A stretch of 64,000 nucleotides of DNA from Zygaena filipendulae (GCA_907165275.2 OU015653.1:4370001-4434000); one strand, 5' to 3'; positions 11,297 through 23,404 are shown, counted from the stretch's first letter. The notes: generated from the sequence alone by a model not told the origin. Numbers and translations: made by a program.

Positions 11297-13579
11297 TATC
11301 AATTCATTTGAGTGATTATCAAAGTTACCAAGTAGCTACTTACACAGTTATTTGATTCATATTGAAATAATTCTTCAACTCCCACACTTGATACAATATT
11401 GACGTTAAAAATAAAAATAAGATGGATTGGAGAGCTAAAATAATGAAAGCTGTGGAAGTCATATTAGTAGAAAGAGCGTGGGCGTTTGGACAATTGGGTG
11501 TAAGTAAATTGTTATAGTAGGCGTTACGGGGGTACGATGTCGTCACGGACCCGATACCGCTTGTCCACTTGTCTAGACAACTATGACGTCATATCGCCTT
11601 CAATCTCAGCAACATAGACGCCTAATGCTCTGAAAACTGCCATAATGTAGTGACATCAAACTGTTGGTAGGTATCTACTTGTTGCTACTATACGCGTTTG
11701 TCTAGCTCCTACTGAATAGTAAAGAAAAATGTTTTAACTGGTTTTTAAAATACAAACCCTTTACCGCTATGTTTTGGTATCCCACGTTTTAGGCATGATT
11801 TTTTTTGTCTAATAAACATAAAACTACAAGGACTGTGTGTGTGTAACTGTGTACCATAAGGACATGTAATCAGAGTTGTGTACTTTAATAAATAAATTAA
11901 TAAGTAAGTAAAAGTGCAGTGATTTGTTAGTAACGGAATATGACGCGTCTGGCGCCAGGAGCACGACTTTCGTAGATCATGATATTATGGGGATGGCGGC
12001 AAAAGGATTAAGTTATTCATATTACAACTGCTTTATTAATTAGATATAGAATATAGATCCATTAATTTTTCACAGTAAAATACAATAAATAGAATTGACT
12101 AACTATAAAAAAAATGGTTTAATCATTACCATAACTATTTTATTTGATTTTTTTTTCTTTTTTTTATTATAATATTGGCATAATAAAATAAAATATTGGG
12201 ATGACAATGTTAAACCGAATTCAAATTTTTACTATGTCATCATCAACACGGAAGGTAAATTGAAATTATACCTATGAATATTCTGTACTCAAATTGAAAC
12301 CTTTTCATTAAACTCGGCGGTATATAATAAAAAAAAGAGTGTATACGTACTTACTTAAAAAAATAACCTTATTTTTTAAATTCGGTTAAAAATTGTAACA
12401 GTATTAATTTTGTAGAGATATATCTGTCAGTAACATTCTATCCGACGTCGCCCCAATCCATTCTTTGTACGAGTATTAATGTGATAAAGAATAAACTTAA
12501 CAATTTCATTCAAGGTGTCTTCTCGCCCTCGGATAATTTTCCACTACTGTGGATACTCCGAACAGCCATCGGATACAGTATAATATAGACTGTACCTATC
12601 GCCTCCGTATTCCGTATTCCGACAAGTCGTATTCCGTATACGCATTCGCAATATCCATAACCTTTAAAAATTAATTTTAATGGATTCCATGGTGGGTTGA
12701 CCAAGTTGTTCTCATAGTTTATAAAATGCCAAATGACCAAAAAGAAAATCCGAAAATACATTACACGAGTTCAGGATATGCCCTCAGACCTTTAAAAGTC
12801 CACAAGTTATCTACATAGTTATGTGTTTACGACACGCTTGTAACGAGTTTCACAGCGGACATTTATTTTTAAATGTCACATGTGGAGGTACAGTTGTGCA
12901 CGCAATTCGAATGCAGAGAAAAATAATGATTAATATTGCGATATGCCTGTAGGTGGATGGAACAAGTGATAAAGAATAGTTTGAAAGCAGAAGTTGACTA
13001 TTATATTTTAATAAGTACTATGACCGGAATTTTATATTCAGTTTTGTTTATATTATATTCGTTCATTGTGATTATAACTAGAACAATAATTCATATCGGT
13101 TTTAACTATAAAAGTTTTAACACATAAAAAGTTTCTGTCATATTTAAACACATAATAACATAATGCGGAGACAATCAAATGCCTTTGAATGTATGTAATA
13201 GCCACTTGGTTTTCAAGTCTACCACGGTTCTAATATATGTATTTATAACGATTGCGTAATTGATGTGTCCACTCTTGGCGATTACGGCTTCAGTGACATT
13301 ATAGAGACCCGAGAGAGCCGGCTGTCTTTGACAGAATGCTTTATTACGTCAACTAAATCGAACTGCAGATTGAATTTAACACACAATTAGGTATTGCAGC
13401 CCCGTATTGCAAGAACTTTTCTTTTGTAATGTATTATAATACCTTTTATAAAGTAAAATTAAATAGGTTTTTTTTTTCTAGATGTGTACCTACATTGTAT
13501 AAAGACTGATAAAGACATATTTTTAAATAAAACCAAGTTTATTAGTTACTAAAAGTTATTTATTATCTTATATGTATAT
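11297..13579. other. No gene or clear repeat recognised
   Basis: AT-rich DNA. It contains a cluster of GTATTCCG words (12604-12645) and short frames on both strands without known domains (11340-11546 minus, 12510-12761 minus, 12936-13127 plus). Confidence 0.5.
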
Positions 13580-13755
13580 CAAAATGAATTGCTGTTCGTT
13601 TGTCTTGCTAAAACTCAAAAATGGCTGGATCAATTTGGCTAATCTTGATCTTGAAATATTTGTGGAAGTTCAGGGAAGGTTTAAGTAAGTAGGTTACTTT
13701 AGAGTTCCTGCTGGAATTCTGAAACTCGCGCGGGTGAAAGCGCGGGCACAGCTAG
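13580..13755 (+). mobile_element. Helitron, 3' portion of another subfamily
   Basis: It ends CGCGCGGGTGAAAGCGCGGG, then CACAGCTAG at 13752-13755 and T. Upstream it carries a module reading TTTGTCTTGCTAAAACTCAA and ATTTGTGGAAGTTCAGGGAA, known to me as a frequent lepidopteran repeat. The left border is uncertain. Confidence 0.65.
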
Positions 13756-14263
13756 TAGTATTATATTATCTGTGTACTGAACAACCTTAATTTTTAAACA
13801 GTTCAGTCGAATGGGATGGCGCAAAATCAAACCTCTCGAGAACTCGTATTTGTTAAAACTGTTGCCTACCGACTTGAATCATCTAGTGTGAGGAGAAACT
13901 TACTTTGTAAAAAATAATAAATAAAAAAAATCGCGTAAATTGGTTTCCAATACATTAATATAAATGTTATTTAAAGTATATTATCATCCTACTATGTAGT
14001 TTCTATAAGAGACTTGATAACACGACACTGCTTGGTCATTCACGAGTGAATAAGCATCGATGCAAATGTTTACATAACGTCGTGATAAGTAATAACACAT
14101 CAGCATGTAAATAGAACAGTCCCACGATTTAATTTGTTGTTCAAACGTGTCAATCCTGAATACGACGCGCGACGCCTGTATGTACACATAAACGAAACTC
14201 AATTATTATTCATTACATGAATATACAGCAGGGTAGCAAATAACAATGTTTTGTAGTACTTAC

Positions 14264-14540
14264 ATTATGTTGTGAACAAGTGTAGGATTTTTCTTCGTGA
14301 GCGTACTGGATGTCATACCAGACGTCGGGGGCGTATCACGTGACGTCACTGGGCTCCGCGGCGTCGTACCCCGCCGCTACCCTCTACGCTCGCCGTAGCG
14401 CCTGAAGCGCTCCCAGTACCCGTAGCGCCTCCACACCCGCGGCCTACGTGCCTCCTACGATGGGCCGGCCCACGCACTGTCACCCCGTAATGTTCTCATT
14501 TTCCGCACGTCTAGCGCCGCCTGCGACCTACTAGATAAGG
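14264..14540 (-). promoter_or_regulatory. CpG island, candidate promoter and first exon
   Basis: The strongest GC-rich island in the window. It contains an overlapping E-box and CRE: CACGTG at 14337-14342 and TGACGTCA at 14341-14348. On the minus strand the island runs into a donor-like GTAAGT (14263-14258). The open frame just before the donor would join in phase 0 with the CrebA exon at 4663, but it has an in-frame TGA and no ATG, so it would have to be untranslated. This fits a leftward 5' exon, possibly of CrebA, about 9.6 kb away. It is an inference; no protein match supports it. Confidence 0.35.
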
Positions 14541-14824
14541 CGCGTTGCTTACTATGTATCTACTAGCAAATTAGTTTTACCGTCCCTTTTATTTTATATC
14601 AGTAATTTACCGGTATTGGACGTAGATTGTTTCTAAATGAGTTTCTGTTACATTCTTTTCCCGCTTTCTTCTTCATTGAGCAAATTAAATATTGACTCAA
14701 ATGAAAGTACCTACTACCAAAAGAAGATAAAAAAAAATTATATTTAGAAAACCTATTAAAATGAAAGTTAATCAAACGTCTGTCGCTGTCGTATAAAGTT
14801 GTATAAATTTACATCAAACGAAAG

Positions 14825-14846
14825 CGTAGCTAGCTAGCTAGCTACG
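14825..14846. repeat. 22-bp perfect palindrome (TAGC repeat)
   Basis: A CGTAGCTAGCT/AGCTAGCTACG palindrome made of TAGC units. It may be only a short microsatellite; no function is claimed. Confidence 0.7.
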
Positions 14847-14847
14847 T

Positions 14848-15735
14848 AATTACAAAAAAGTGAACGGTTTTCACCAGACAATACTCGTAGAAATAAATCT
14901 TAGTCAATCGTGCTTGAAGTGCTTCAACGAATGGCTGCAGTGACACTGCAGTTAGGCACTTCCAATAACTAATATCAGAAACTTTGATTGGTAGGTACGT
15001 CTCAAATTCCGTTTTACGCTTGACTTTTACTATAAAAAATAGGTAGTATTTAAATTAAAATTTACTACCTAAAATTTTGTTACAACTGTCAGCAAAATGT
15101 CGCAATATGTATGTAAATATAGACTTTTCTAAATTAGTCTCTTACGTACCACAATATAACGAAGCGCATGATCACAATTTTTTTGGAAAATTGGTTATCC
15201 ACACGTTATTTTGTATGTAATAGGATCAGTGGTAATGAAATTACCTCTCTACTGAGACCATCGTAAAAAGACACCGCGCAAGTGTCTAATTGCATGAATT
15301 TAGGCGTCCAGATGATATTAGTAGAAACCTGAATGTATTCTAAATCTTATAACAGTACTGTAAGATTTATCCAATTTCTGTTAAGGATAGTGCTAGTTTT
15401 TGTGACTTATTTTAAACATTACGTAGGTACAAAGATTATTATTATATAATTTTTTTTCTGTGTTTTTGTCTTCCTTTTTTACATACATTATACAGTTTTA
15501 TTTATTCTTGAAGACTACGTCAGATATGCTTATGAACCCTCATTCAAATAATAGTAGAATATATAACATAAAAAAATTAAACAATAATTGAGATAAAATT
15601 AATTTCTAATCCTTTTTATTATAGATGCATGGATTTTTTTATATCAAAGATTTTTTCAAAAAAGGGGTGTCAAAGAAACAAAAAGAGTAGAGACGGCCGT
15701 TATTGGGCCAAAAATTAATCCTTTAATATTTATAA
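14848..15735. other. No gene recognised
   Basis: AT-rich non-coding sequence. It holds a small direct or inverted motif (GGCTGCAGTGACACTGCAGTT, 14933-14953) and no coding signal. Confidence 0.5.
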
Positions 15736-15933
15736 CTAGCTGTTAATTTCGGAGTTCCCGCGGGAATTCCGAGATGAAAGTACCCTATGTCACTCGGGAT
15801 TACCGTATAGCTTTTTATAAGTGAAATAATTTTCAAAATCGGTTCAGTAGATCCAGAGATTACCCCCTACAACGTCACAAACGTATAATTCACAAACTCC
15901 CAAACTTTAGCTCTTTATAATATTACCTATAGA
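15736..15933 (-). mobile_element. Helitron lacking the 3' hairpin
   Basis: On the plus strand it starts CTAGCTG and then jumps directly to TTAATTTCGGAGTTCCCGCG, so about 20 bp with the hairpin is deleted. It ends TTTATAATATTACCTATAGA before T. It shares the CAAAATCGGTTCAGTAG module with 19014-19210. Confidence 0.72.
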
Positions 15934-16040
15934 TATCATTGACTCTTTCACTGAAAATACCATTTGATTATAGTGTCCAAATTGTTGACTTTGGGGAAAT
16001 ATTATATATTACGCTTCTCACCTTTGGTTGACCTATCAAT

Positions 16041-16117
16041 TTGCTTAGTTTCCACGAAACAAGATATAGCTTGGTGTAGGATCAACACGATCTGTGTGTT
16101 GTGAAATGAATAATAAT
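16041..16117 (+). mobile_element. SINE 3' fragment
   Basis: It matches the tail of the full SINE at 58651-58929: GTTTCCACGA, ATAGCTTGGTGTAGGATCAA, CGATCTGTGTGTTGTGAA, then an AATAAT-rich end. The tRNA-like head is missing. Confidence 0.7.
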
Positions 16118-17089
16118 GTAAAGCATTTTCTCTGGCAAGAAGCTGTGACCTTCCTATATTAGATACTTTTATTATCAATGGTTGTGACAGTGTTACATAT
16201 CTTCGAGTGTGGAAGCGACAGGGGCGCTGCATTGGCGGCCGACGGCGCGGCAGTAGCTTGATTATTTACCGAGTAGCATAAGGAGACATTCGCTATAAAA
16301 AGCCAACAAAATATTAAAGAATCTTGAAAATACGAGGTCTATTATAGTGCATCCGATGATGGTTCACCTGTGGTATATGTGTATCAGAAATTGTAATAAT
16401 TGAATGGTATAATGATAGTAGAACATCTCACGCATATTGCAATGCGATTCGTTAAAGGATAATGCCACTTGAAATACAAACTACAATGTACCGTTGCAAA
16501 TAACTTGCACAACGCGCTGTCTACATACATACAACGTTCAGCGTACCTACTCGTCTTTAGTATACAGATCACGCGCCACGACGTCAATTCACTATCACAA
16601 TGTACATAGGATGAACATTATAAAAAGGTTGTTATGTTAATGAGATATACAATCTGACAACAATACCTAAGAAACTATTCATTATACCTCTTCTTGATTT
16701 GCAATTTATCCTCTATACCTACACTTGAAATAAAATTGTTTAATTAGAAACAAGTGTGGACTACAGATTCCCAAAAGAAAGATTCTTAGGATTTGTTTGT
16801 ATGTGTGTTTGTACGCGCATCACGAAAAAAGCACCGAACTGAATTGAACAGGGTTGACTTCGGATCGTGCTTCTACTCAAACATGAAAACAACGGTATTT
16901 GAAGTTTCATCCTTTTATAACAAAAAATTATGTGCAGTCAATTTGTTTTTATTATTTGTACGGCTATAATTGTGAAGAAGTAAAAAACCATACAAACTCT
17001 TAGTGTATTCAAAACCATGTTATAACATATGCAAGGTGAATAAACATACATAGACCCCTTTGGGGCACAACAGGTTTATCCATATTATA

Positions 17090-17387
17090 TTAGCTGTGCC
17101 CCGCGGTTTCACCGGCGTGAAAAGTTTTGATATAACAACTTTTTTTTTTCGACATCCGATTTAAACAAAGCCTATAATTATGTAGCTCCAGGCTAAGCTT
17201 AATCTATCTGTGAAAACTGCATGACAATCTGTTCAGTATCTCGAACAGACAGACAGAGAGACAGAAAAGAATTTTAAAAACTTTTTTTTTTGTAGTTGGT
17301 TACTCTTTTTTTATCGTCCCCTGTCAATTTTTGTTAAAAATATTCAATGTACAGAATCGCGGATTCTACTCTTTTATTAAAGTATAG
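17090..17387 (-). mobile_element. Helitron, long subfamily
   Basis: The 3' end (plus-strand 17090) is TTAGCTGTGCCCCGCGGTTTC. The interior contains AAAGCCTATAATTATG, ACAGACAGACAGAGAGACAG and GAATCGCGGATTCTACTCTT. It ends AAGTATAGA. It is the same subfamily as the tandem pair at 21224-21834. Confidence 0.78.
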
Positions 17388-17745
17388 ATAGATTATTTAG
17401 GTAGGTAAAATGCAAAAAACTTAAAACTTAAAACAATAATTATTATATTAAGTTTATATATATATAACTTAACTATAAAACAGAATAGGTAGAGATCCGG
17501 CTTTGATTCGTAAGAAAGCCACAAAACGTGCATGTGTTTTTACTATATAGCTAGTATCTGCTATACTCGTACATATCCGCTATCTTGCATACTAATGTGT
17601 TGGTCTACAAATATTGCACGAATTAAGATTTTAACACTACCATTCGTATTTATGCTTTTTAATGAATATTTTTAACATGTTTGAACTCTATTTCAAAGAT
17701 ATTTTTTAAGGCACAGAATAGAATTGTCCCAATAAAAGTATAGAT

Positions 17746-17979
17746 GGACGCAGATAAGCAATAACATGTTAACCCACAAACTTAAGTTATTGATTCAGAA
17801 CGATTTATTGAGGGTTAGGGAACGTTTTTTAATTATGTGTTTACCTTATTACATTGCTTAAATATGTAACTAAATATTTAACATAAAAGATGTTGACACA
17901 AAATGGCGCTATACTTTTAAAACACGATTTACTCAAAATTTCTCCAGTGTGGGTTAACACACTATTGCTTATCTATGTC
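17746..17979. mobile_element. MITE family C, copy 1
   Basis: A 234-bp element with about 30-bp inverted repeats: GACGCAGATAAGCAATAACA at the left, and CACACTATTGCTTATCTATG then TC at the right. The 5-bp sequence TAGAT occurs on both sides (17741-17745 and 17980-17984) as a target duplication. It is about 90% alike to 23568-23803 by eye. Confidence 0.85.
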
Positions 17980-17984
17980 TAGAT

Positions 17985-19013
17985 AATCCGTCGTATTTCT
18001 TAAATACATATATTTTTTCTGAATTAGCATTTAACACTAACCTACTATGTAAAACTAAACAATTTTTAATTTTTGAAAAAAGATACATAATGACAACGCA
18101 TACTTAATGCCAATTGTAGAATTGCACGGCACAGAAACAAGCAGCACCGGTAAGCATTTACAGAATGCTCAGCGCCATAAACTATAAAGTAATAAAAAAT
18201 TAAGTCATGCAGTTATCGTAAGTCGTAACAAGTAATTTATTATATCGATAGCGAATTTATATCTAAAAACGGCGACGGACTCCGCGCGGACGCTAGACGA
18301 ATGCGTTTCAAAGAATGCAATTGCTCAATTATCGCACTCGCCGGGTGAGTATAGGTACTCGATATCGCAGTATACTAGACTAGTTACCTACATACATAAT
18401 ATAAAGGCAAACGTAATAGGTACGCACAAGTGCAACGATGGATTTTACGTATAAAGACTCAAACTCGTTAATGTATTAGTTGCCACCTCGGATTTCATAT
18501 CGCATTCGCAACTAAGGCACTAGAAGACGCAGCGTGGGTCCGCCACAAGTTGGCCCGACGACTGGATAAAAGCTACGCACGGGACGCTGCTGTTGGATGC
18601 GGGAAGCGCAGGAGCGGTCCTTCGGCTTGATGCCTTTTAAACCGCAATAAATTGCAAATGACTGTGCCTACTCTTTTATTGGACCAGTATAGGTATATTA
18701 CTAGTTTCCTCAATGAAATTTCACATTGCGCGAACTGTGATAAAAATTTATAATTAAGTAATTCATAATTACAGACAACAAATCTTTATACTTATTATTG
18801 ATACTTATTTACTAGATTTGCTGTAGAATTGACGTTGTATAATGCATTCGTAGATTGAACAAATTCAATAACTAAGCGGAAAACTTGGCAATTTGTTTTT
18901 ATTGTTTCCTTAAAGGAGTTGTGAAAATTGTTTAGGTTGTCCTATGACGATGCTTACGCGAAAATAAGCGTGATTTCCTTTCTCGCGCTCATTGTTACGC
19001 TTGTATTATTAAA
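17985..19013. other. AT-rich DNA with a GC-rich island
   Basis: At 18265-18350 and 18480-18640 the base composition rises. A donor-like GTGAGT lies at about 18345 on the plus strand, and an AATAAA lies near 18647 after GC-rich sequence with a GATAAAAG element. It could be a first exon, a solo LTR or a pseudogene. No protein similarity was found in either strand. Confidence 0.3.
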
Positions 19014-19210
19014 TTAGCTGTTCCCCGCGGCTCCACCCGCGTTAGTTTCGGAGTTCCCGCGGGAATTCCGGATTGCAATATAACCAATGTTAGTCAGGAA
19101 TAATGTAGCGTTCTAATGGCGATAGAATTTTTGAAATCGGTCCAGTAGCTTTTGGGTTAAATCACAACAAACAAAAAAATCAAATCTTTTATAATATTAG
19201 TACCTACAGA
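19014..19210 (-). mobile_element. Helitron
   Basis: It starts TTAGCTGTTCCCCGCGGCTC (CTAG changed to TTAG) and ends TTATAATATTAGTACCTACAGA before T. The interior carries the CGGTCCAGTAGCTTTTGGG module. Confidence 0.8.
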
Positions 19211-19310
19211 TCGATATAGATAAATAAACGGCTTCCAAACGACTGCTCCAAATTGGATTGTTCGTTTTTTCCTATTCGTTATAGTCAGGACAAGTTTCGT
19301 ATAAAAGCAG

Positions 19311-19536
19311 TTTGGAGTTCCTGCAGGAATTGCGAAACTCACGCGGATAAATCTCCGAAACGGTTGGAACGATTTTTATTTTATTTATTTATTGTTTTGT
19401 TATCAGGCAACATGGGCCCATCATTTTGACGGGACTTTCACTGCTAGTTAGCTGATGGGGATTAAATTAGGCTACTTTGGAGTTCCTGCGTCCTGAGTCA
19501 GAAACTCACGCGGGTGAAACCGCGGGGCACAGCTAG
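19311..19536 (+). mobile_element. Helitron with duplicated 3' module
   Basis: It ends ACGCGGGTGAAACCGCGGGG, then CACAGCTAG (19533-19536) and T. A first, partial 3' module (GGAGTTCCTGCAGGAATTGCGAAACTCACGCGG at 19315-19347) lies upstream, followed by a second body with GACGGGACTTTCACTGC. This suggests two copies fused head to tail. Confidence 0.7.
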
Positions 19537-20304
19537 TAACTTATAATAATTTGGATTAAATAAATTTGTACTGTACTTAATCGAGAAAACAAGAGTTAAG
19601 AAGTCTTATTACCTATAGATATTGTAAGAAAGTATAAATATTGATGCTTGCCAGTAGGTACCATTTCTTATGTTCTTTTAAAAACTACTTTTACGAGGAA
19701 ATAACAGCCCGTTGTACCGGTAATCCCATTGTGGTAATAAGCATTCGTGTCACACCAACCTATCTGTATTTGCATGCCATTAAACACTTTACGGGCTTTA
19801 TTATCTGGTATAAAAAGTTCAAAGTCGTTTGATTACTATATTGTAACGTAAATCAGGGGGTACAGTGTGACATCGCGTCCGAGTATCGGCATATTTTCAC
19901 ATTCCAGTTGGTGCGTGATAGTCCCGTCAAAAGGGCCGTGAGAAAGCCCAAACAGTCCAAATGTACGAGCCGACGCGACGTGCTTTGTAAATCGTACGGT
20001 ATCTCTCCATCCGAGCAAAGATTAATGTAATTTAAACATATACATTGTCGTTATTGAAATCCATATGCATTTATAGGTAGGTATAGCTAGATATATAATA
20101 AAATAATACATTTTGACCGACTGACTAATTCAACAATGCATAGCCAAAACTAAGAGGTCTAGGAACTAATCAAAAAACACGGAAATGCACTATGATAAAA
20201 AGCGAAAAAAAAAACAACAACAACAACACTTCTCAAAATTTTGCATTCCAAAGGCAAATGAACGATTTACTATAAAAATACTCAAATAGGTATAGGTCTG
20301 CCTA
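19537..20304. other. No gene recognised
   Basis: AT-rich sequence with short frames (19641-19832 plus and 19836-20018 minus, no domains) and a CAACAACAA microsatellite at about 20213-20227. Confidence 0.5.
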
Positions 20305-20500
20305 TAATATATGAAGAGTTCCTTCGATTTCTTCAACATCCCCATCAGACTTGATGACAATGGGACTAACTTGGAACCATACCTTTTCAAACAAAAAAAG
20401 AATTTTCCAATTAATCGGTCCAACCATCTTCGGGTAATCGGTGAACATACATACATACAGACGAACACAGAACCTCCTCCTTTTGAAGTCGGTTAAACAT
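20305..20500. repeat. Interspersed repeat fragment (unclassified)
   Basis: It contains GATGACAATGGGACTAACTT, CATACCTTTTCAAACAAAAA, TCGGTGAACATACATACATA and CCTCCTTTTGAAGTCGGTTA. I recognise this word series from repeats common in Lepidoptera. The element class and borders cannot be fixed from a single copy. Confidence 0.5.
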
Positions 20501-21070
20501 TTTACACAGTGCTTCATAAAAAGTAGGCAAGCACAACCAAATCCTTAATTATTAAAAATTCAATTTCTGGCAATAAAAAGGGGGCTGAAAGATTGAATAT
20601 AAATATCGTTACTTGGAAATCGGTATTTAAGATCTTATTTACAAATAAAAAAATAGAGTACATACATATTTCAGGGTTTCTGATAATTAGGGTTCCTGAA
20701 TAAAAGGTTTTCTGAAAATACCGCCTAATAAAACTCCATGACAAGCAGTGGTACAAATAACAGCGTTCCCGATAAACATGTTTGTTGCGAATAACAATAT
20801 ATTGACGGACGCCTTAGTAGGCAATATTTAATTATAAATAATCGTTTTTCATTAAACATACTGCATAATACAATAAATTTATTATAAGGAAGACAACGAA
20901 ACAATACAAAACTATACAATATATTATGCAGTAGATAAATAATATATAGGTAATTTACTTTAATACTTATGCTAAGACATTATTGGACAGTAAAGCTCGT
21001 TAAAAAAAATTACACCATTGCCCTGCTATTCGGATATTGAGGGGCTACTATCGTTTTACAAATTATTTAT

Positions 21071-21150
21071 TTGATAAACTTTATTTGACACAACACAAAG
21101 ATTTACAGCATACGTATACAACAACTAAACAGTATAACAGGTATTGAGGG
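21071..21150 (-). mobile_element. LINE-like 3' end fragment
   Basis: Read on the minus strand: CCCTCAATACCTGTTATACT, TATACGTATGCTGTAAATCT, TTGTGTTGTGTCAAATAAAG. The same 80-bp stretch, with AATAAA, lies in the BEL 5' leader at 30999-31080. Here the tail is cut after the AATAAAG. Confidence 0.6.
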
Positions 21151-21223
21151 TTCGTTTAAAAATATTTATGTCAAACTTGGGCCAAATTACGTAATTAATA
21201 TCAATTAAATGCATATTTAATTA

Positions 21224-21527
21224 CTAGCTGTGCCCCACGGTTTCACCCGCGCGAACGGTTTTTATACAACAACTTTTTTCCCGGCAACCGATTTCAATGA
21301 AACAAAGCCTATATGTAGGTCCAGGCTAAGCTTAATCTTCCTGTGAAAACCGCATGATAATCCGTTCAGTAGATTCAGAGATAATCGCGAACAGACAGAC
21401 AGACAGAAAAGATTTTTAAAAACCCTTTTTTATGGTTGGTTACTCTTCGTTTATCGTCCCCTGTCAATTTTTGTTAAAATATTCATTGAACAGAATCGTG
21501 GATTCTACTCTTTTATTACTGTATAGA
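21224..21527 (-). mobile_element. Helitron, tandem copy 1
   Basis: A full-length copy of the long subfamily (304 bp). CTAG at 21224-21227 is followed by the hairpin, CAGACAGACAGACAG and GAATCGTGGATTCTACTC. On the minus strand its 5' TC (21526-21527) directly follows the CTAG of the next copy. Confidence 0.85.
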
Positions 21528-21834
21528 CTAGCTGTGCCCGCGGTTTCATTCAAAGTTTCAAAGTTTTTATGAAACTACTTTTTTTCCAAACATCCGATTT
21601 GAATGAAACAAAGCCTATATGTTGCTCCAGACTTAGCTTAATCTACTACTGAAAACTGCATGACAATCCGTTCATTCGATGCGGAGATTATTGTGAACAG
21701 ACAGACAGACAGAAAAGAATTTTAATAACTTTTATTTTGGGCTCGGTTACTGTTCTTTAATCAACCCTCTCAATTTTAGGTAAAAATATTCAATGTACAG
21801 AATTGCGGATTCTACTCTTTTATTTTAATATAGA
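21528..21834 (-). mobile_element. Helitron, tandem copy 2
   Basis: A second copy in the same orientation with no base between the two. It is about 80-85% like its neighbour by eye and has AACAGACAGACAGACAG and GAATTGCGGATTCTACTC. Divergence between the copies argues against a recent duplication of one unit. Confidence 0.83.
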
Positions 21835-21945
21835 AGATAAATACCCACATATTATAATACTTAAATTGAACATCAATAAATTACAAAAGGAAGCTGCAGT
21901 ACACTAAACAGGTATTTAATATTTTTATACTTACTTTATTTGTAC

Positions 21946-22152
21946 ATAGCTGTGCCCCGCGGTTCCACCTGCGGTAATTTCGGAGTTGCCGCGGGAATTC
22001 CGCGATAAAAAATACCCTATGTCCTTCTCTTTACCCCTGACAACGTGCATGTCAATATTCATCTATTCATCCAAATCCGTTCAGCCATTTTTGCGTGATT
22101 GAGTAACAAACATCCAAACATCCACACTTTCACATTTATAATATAAGTAGGA
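21946..22152 (-). mobile_element. Helitron, near full length
   Basis: The end is ATAG in place of CTAG (21946-21949), followed by CTGTGCCCCGCGGTTCCACC. It ends ATATAAGTAGGA before T. It is close in sequence to the copy at 5653-5851 (both have CATCCAAATCCGTTCAGCC). Confidence 0.82.
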
Positions 22153-22851
22153 TTATATTTTGATATTTGTAAACCTTGATCCAGGTCTCATTGAAATGAT
22201 TTTATATCACTCACTGGTCTTTTGTGATGTGGCGTGAGACCTGGATTCGGTAGGGATTTCATGGCTATGAATGATTCCAGCTTCCTCTCTTGGATTTCAA
22301 AAACTCTCTTCAATCTGTCTTCAATCTCTACTTGAAATATACTTGAAAACTGTGACCTGCTGTTCCTGTGCTCTTCTTCCTGTTCTTCGCATCCTGGCCG
22401 ATGCCACTGCAGCTTGGAACTCTACCACGAATCGCGAAGGCCAGTGATTATTTTGTATATACTTAAACTTACTCTTAGATTCTGTACTGATTACACTAAA
22501 TTATAAATTTATGAACCGTGTTTCACTCACGACCCGTTCAACATTCTGTATTCTTTGGTAATAAGTAAAGTAACTAACAATAAAGTCTATCAAAAACTGG
22601 CCCATGTAAAGAAGACTTGCACTGTACAATAGTTGCCGGTTTCTATTTATAATTGAAGACGCTGTCTACAACAGACATAGAGACGAACAAAAAGAAAATC
22701 GTGATAACGTTTAACAGTTAACTATTGATTGAGGAAACATGGTAACGGTTCCCAGCGACTGCGATGACTTGGCGTTGTGGATTTTATAAAATGTGTTATA
22801 AACCTTTATAATAATATGGTCAGAATTTATATCACCAAGATAATGATAATG
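22153..22851. other. No gene recognised
   Basis: A moderately mixed-composition segment with CT-rich stretches (22255-22440) but no supported exon on either strand. Confidence 0.45.
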
Positions 22852-23175
22852 GGGATGTGGACTACTTTTGAAAATCAAAATTCTAATAAGTCCGTCAGTT
22901 AGAAAATAAAAAAACAATAGACACGTATTTTTTGCTTTTTTAAATAAATTAAAATATGCAGAGATAAAGCGCATTAAAGTTCAGGGTGAGGGGGTCGTGA
23001 CGTCACTAACCGCTAAAACCGCCATACAAACAGTCAGAATAGTGACGTCACGCGAAATTTCAACACAATATATCGCCGTTATTTTTTGATTACGTAAAAA
23101 AAGAAAAAATACGTGTCCAATATCTTTTTATAATCTACAAGACAGATTAAAAAATAAAAATTAGTCAACATGCCC
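22852..23175. mobile_element. MITE family A, copy 2
   Basis: The best-preserved partner of 10679-10999, with the same terminal blocks (GGGATGTGGACTA at the left, TTAGTCAACATGCCC at the right). It holds two perfect TGACGTCA palindromes at 22998-23005 and 23043-23050. Confidence 0.85.
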
Positions 23176-23235
23176 ATTGCTACATATTTATATGCCTAGG
23201 ACAGGATGCCCTTTGTAAACGGTTGGGTAGACTAA

Positions 23236-23404
23236 CAGTCGCACTCAGAGTCGTTTTAATGATTGCATAATAATTATTTACTTAATTAGTTTTTAACTAA
23301 TTATGTTAAATTCAGTTAAATTCCAATTAACATTAATTTAATGAACGTCTTTGAGTGCGGCAGTTTTTAAAATCTTTACTTAAAACGACTTTGAATGCGG
23401 CCGT
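23236..23404. mobile_element. MITE family F, copy 1
   Basis: Inverted ends CGCACTCAGAGTCGTTTTAA (left) and TTAAAACGACTTTGAATGCG (right). The interior ATTAACATTAATTTAATGAA is shared with 27390-27560. Confidence 0.8.

Noticed and set aside
20190..20517. Overlapping frames on both strands around 20.2-20.5 kb
   Set aside because: They fall in an interspersed repeat and disagree in frame. None shows a domain.
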